Below, piece by piece: positions 61,899 through 64,000 of a stretch of 64,000 nt of DNA. The first letter of the stretch is position 1; every line of letters begins with the position of its first letter. Made by a program: the position numbers and the translations under genes. The DNA lies in contig NIOE01000004.1 of assembly GCA_002205125.1 (NCBI GenBank), forward strand, positions 186,001 to 250,000, in the 5' to 3' direction. The notes beneath the pieces were generated by a model, which saw nothing but the letters and a program-made list of their open reading frames with translations, was not told the origin of the DNA and did no database searches. Source of the stretch: Roseateles noduli (GTDB lineage: Bacteria > Pseudomonadota > Gammaproteobacteria > Burkholderiales > Burkholderiaceae_C).

Positions 61899-63053
61899 AT
61901 GAACGATTCCAAGAACAAGAGCCTCGGCGCAGACGCTGAAGCGTCCGTGCTGTTCCGCACCATCGTGACTGCGTCGGGTCACCGCTTCGGCCACGCCACG
62001 CTGAACGCGCCGGCCAGCCTCAACGCGTTGACCCTGCCGATGGTCGATCTGCTCCAGGCGCAGTTGAACGCGTGGGCTGACGACCCTCAGGTCGCGGGCG
62101 TGGTCCTCGACGGCAACAGCGAGAAGGCTTTCTGCGCGGGCGGCGATGTCGTCGGCCTCTACCGCGCGATGCGCGCCGCCGGCCCCGGCAAAGTGCCGCG
62201 CGACGCCGCCGAGTTCTTCGAGCGGGAGTACCGCCTCGACCACACGATCCATCGATATCCGAAGCCGCTGCTCGTCTGGGGTCACGGCATCGTCATGGGC
62301 GGCGGTATCGGCCTGATGGCGGGCGCGTCGCACCGCGTCGTGACGCCGCGCAGCAAGCTCGCGATGCCGGAGATCACGCTGGGCCTCTATCCGGACGTGG
62401 GCGGCAGCTGGTTCCTGTCGCGGCTGCCGGGACGGACGGGCTTGTTCCTCGCGCTCACCGGTGCACCGCTGAACGCCGCCGACGCGCTGTGGGCCGGACT
62501 GGCCGATCGTGCCGCGCGCGCTGAAGATCACGGCGCTCTGCTCGAAGGCATCGCGCATGCGCGGTGGGATGGCGAGCAGGCCGTGGACACCGAACGACTC
62601 GACGACCTGCTGCGCGCGCTGCCGCCCGCCGAGCTGGCGACTAGCCAGCTCGCGCCGCACCGCGATCGCATCGACGCGCTGATCGGCCCTCACGACACGC
62701 TGGCGACGATCGCGCCGCGACTGCGCTCCCTGGCTTGCGAAGGCGACGCCTGGCTGGCCGCCGCTGGGTCGACCTTTCAGAAGGGCTCGCCGACTTCCGC
62801 CGCGCTGGCCATCGCCTTGCAGCGTCGCTTGCGGCACGCCTCGCTCGCCGAAGTCCTCCGCCTGGAGTACCAGGCCTCGGTCGGCTGCTGCGTGTTCCCC
62901 GACTTCGCCGAAGGCGTGCGCGCGCTGCTGATCGACAAGGACAAGACGCCGCGCTGGCAAGGCGCCGCGCAGGACGAGGGCGGCGACGCGCATCTGGACG
63001 CGCTGCTCGCGCCGCGCTTCGCTGGCGAGCATCCGCTCGCCGATCTGCGCTGA
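61899..63053 (+). CDS. 3-hydroxyisobutyryl-CoA hydrolase
   Basis: This 384-residue crotonase-fold protein belongs to the longer HIBCH subgroup: AFCAGGDVVGLYRAM near residue 86, GHGIVMGGGIGLMAGASHRVV near 128 (split GHGIVMGGGIGLM, GASHRVV), and AMPEITLGLYPDVGGSWFLSRLPG near 155, with extra C-terminal helices (LAEVLRLEYQ, CCVFPDFAEGVRALLIDKDKTPRW). It frees 3-hydroxyisobutyrate for mmsB. ATG 61899 follows GAGGAGAAGCG, 9 bp after the hydratase. Confidence 0.9.
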   Translation: MNDSKNKSLGADAEASVLFRTIVTASGHRFGHATLNAPASLNALTLPMVDLLQAQLNAWADDPQVAGVVLDGNSEKAFCAGGDVVGLYRAMRAAGPGKVPRDAAEFFEREYRLDHTIHRYPKPLLVWGHGIVMGGGIGLMAGASHRVVTPRSKLAMPEITLGLYPDVGGSWFLSRLPGRTGLFLALTGAPLNAADALWAGLADRAARAEDHGALLEGIAHARWDGEQAVDTERLDDLLRALPPAELATSQLAPHRDRIDALIGPHDTLATIAPRLRSLACEGDAWLAAAGSTFQKGSPTSAALAIALQRRLRHASLAEVLRLEYQASVGCCVFPDFAEGVRALLIDKDKTPRWQGAAQDEGGDAHLDALLAPRFAGEHPLADLR

Positions 63054-63162
63054 GTCTGGTGCATCGACGCCAGCGACCGCAGCCCTCTCATTCACTGCAT
63101 CGATCCGATCGATGACATGGCATCGCCCGCCGCGCATGCCATCAAGACAAGGAGACAGAACC

Positions 63163-64000
63163 ATGAGCAACGCGACGATCGCCGAACGCATCGCCTTCAT
63201 CGGCCTGGGCCACATGGGCGGGCCGATGGCGGCCAACCTCGTGAAGAACGGCTACGCCGTGGCCGCGTTCGATCTGAGCGAGGCGGCCCTCGCGGCCGCG
63301 CGCTCGGCGGGCATCACCGTGGCGCCGTCGGCCGCGGCGGCCGTGGAGGGCGCATCGGTGGTGATCTCCATGCTCCCGGCCAGCAAGCACGTCGAAGCGC
63401 TGTTCCTCGGCGAAGCCGGTCTCGGCGGCCTGCTCACGCGCATCGCCACCGGCGCGCTGGTGATCGACTGCAGCACCATCGCCCCGGCGAGCGCGCAGCG
63501 CGTGGCCGAAGCGGCGCAGGCGCGCGGGCTCGCGATGATCGATGCGCCGGTGTCCGGCGGAACGGCAGGCGCAGCCGCGGGAACGCTGACCTTCATCGTC
63601 GGCGGCGATGCGGTCGCTTTGGAGCGCGCCCGCCCCGTGCTATCCGCGATGGGAAAGAACATCTTCCACATGGGCGCGTCCGGCGCCGGCCAGGTCGCCA
63701 AGCTGTGCAACAACATGGCGCTGGGCGTGATCATGGCCGTGACCGGGGAGGCGCTGGCGCTCGGCGTGTCCCACGGGCTCGATCCGCAGGCGCTGTCCGC
63801 GATGATGGCCGTCAGCACCGGCCGCAGCTGGGCCACCGAGGTCTGCAACCCCTGGCCCGGCGTGAAGCCCGAAGCGCCCGCCTCGCGCGGCTACACGGGC
63901 GGCTTCGGCAGCGACCTGATGCTCAAGGACCTCGGCCTGGCGGTCGAGGCCGCGTTGCAGGTCGGCGCGGCCGTGCCGCTCGGCGAGCTCGCGCGCAACC
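63163..64000 (+). CDS. mmsB: 3-hydroxyisobutyrate dehydrogenase, 5' part (runs off the window)
   Basis: The first 279 codons are present and the gene continues past the end. It has the Rossmann loop IAFIGLGHMGGPMA near residue 10, DAPVSGGTAGAAAGTL near 126 (family signature) and GAGQVAKLCNNMALG with the catalytic Lys near 177. It oxidises 3-hydroxyisobutyrate to methylmalonate semialdehyde, the mmsA substrate, which closes the pathway. ATG 63163 follows AAGGAGACAGAACC, 109 bp after the hydrolase. Confidence 0.92.
   Translation, partial: MSNATIAERIAFIGLGHMGGPMAANLVKNGYAVAAFDLSEAALAAARSAGITVAPSAAAAVEGASVVISMLPASKHVEALFLGEAGLGGLLTRIATGALVIDCSTIAPASAQRVAEAAQARGLAMIDAPVSGGTAGAAAGTLTFIVGGDAVALERARPVLSAMGKNIFHMGASGAGQVAKLCNNMALGVIMAVTGEALALGVSHGLDPQALSAMMAVSTGRSWATEVCNPWPGVKPEAPASRGYTGGFGSDLMLKDLGLAVEAALQVGAAVPLGELARN

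Noticed and set aside
60987-63236. Minus-strand open frame of about 750 codons across the valine genes
   Set aside because: Same GC-driven shadow; composition is Arg/Ala/Gly-rich without homology, and the plus strand has clear crotonase genes.

Overview
The window is GC-rich, almost fully coding chromosomal DNA of the kind found in Burkholderiales (Roseateles/Mitsuaria/Rubrivivax-like Betaproteobacteria). That placement is an inference. It rests on the AcnD–PrpF version of the methylcitrate pathway, the ScfR-controlled valine operon, TRAP transporters, a bufferin operon and the strong GC bias at third codon positions. I saw no rRNA, tRNA, CRISPR array, integrase or transposase.

Region 1 (1–9300): the end of an amidohydrolase, an alginate-export-type porin, a LuxR-type regulator with a degenerate receiver domain, and then a small-molecule/stress cluster. 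The cluster holds an SDR oxidoreductase, an isochorismatase-like hydrolase, a pirin and a SnoaL/NTF2-like protein. It also carries two near-duplicate LysR regulators and two tandem near-duplicate AraC regulators. Region 2 (9300–15440): a membrane-linked GMC dehydrogenase operon (triheme cytochrome c, Tat-exported small subunit, FAD large subunit, TetR) behind an 18-bp LacI-type palindrome, then a divergent quinone reductase/ArsR pair.

Region 3 (15500–22880): genes with defence or conflict character. These are an HNH_2 endonuclease, a 1567-residue DUF4011/SF1 helicase with a Vsr-like nuclease domain, and a kinase-like orphan protein whose N-terminus resembles cargo of extracellular contractile injection systems. 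Region 4 (22900–31430): a secreted GH16 beta-glucanase with a LacI-type operator, a bufferin operon (bufABC) with an apparent ECF-sigma promoter, a lipoprotein, and a DctPQM TRAP transporter.

Region 5 (31480–45150): a defence island with visibly lower GC. The plus-strand half is a DNA methyltransferase, a DUF262 protein and a HEPN (RxxxxH) RNase. The minus-strand half is Hachiman (HamA–HamB), followed by a Dna2-like iron-sulphur nuclease–helicase and a DUF3578–HNH protein. A wrecked hipBA toxin–antitoxin locus lies at the edge.

Region 6 (45220–51850): an acyl-CoA thioesterase and the methylcitrate cycle (prpC–acnD–prpF and an isocitrate-lyase-family gene). Region 7 (52040–56600): small hypothetical genes, including a VF530 DNA-binding protein, a GNAT, an RMF/CrpP-like protein and a zinc ribbon. 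Region 8 (56650–64000): an ScfR regulator divergent from the valine degradation operon (mmsA, isobutyryl-CoA dehydrogenase, enoyl-CoA hydratase, 3-hydroxyisobutyryl-CoA hydrolase, mmsB). Valine breakdown produces propionyl-CoA, which the methylcitrate genes of region 6 consume, so the two metabolic blocks are functionally linked.
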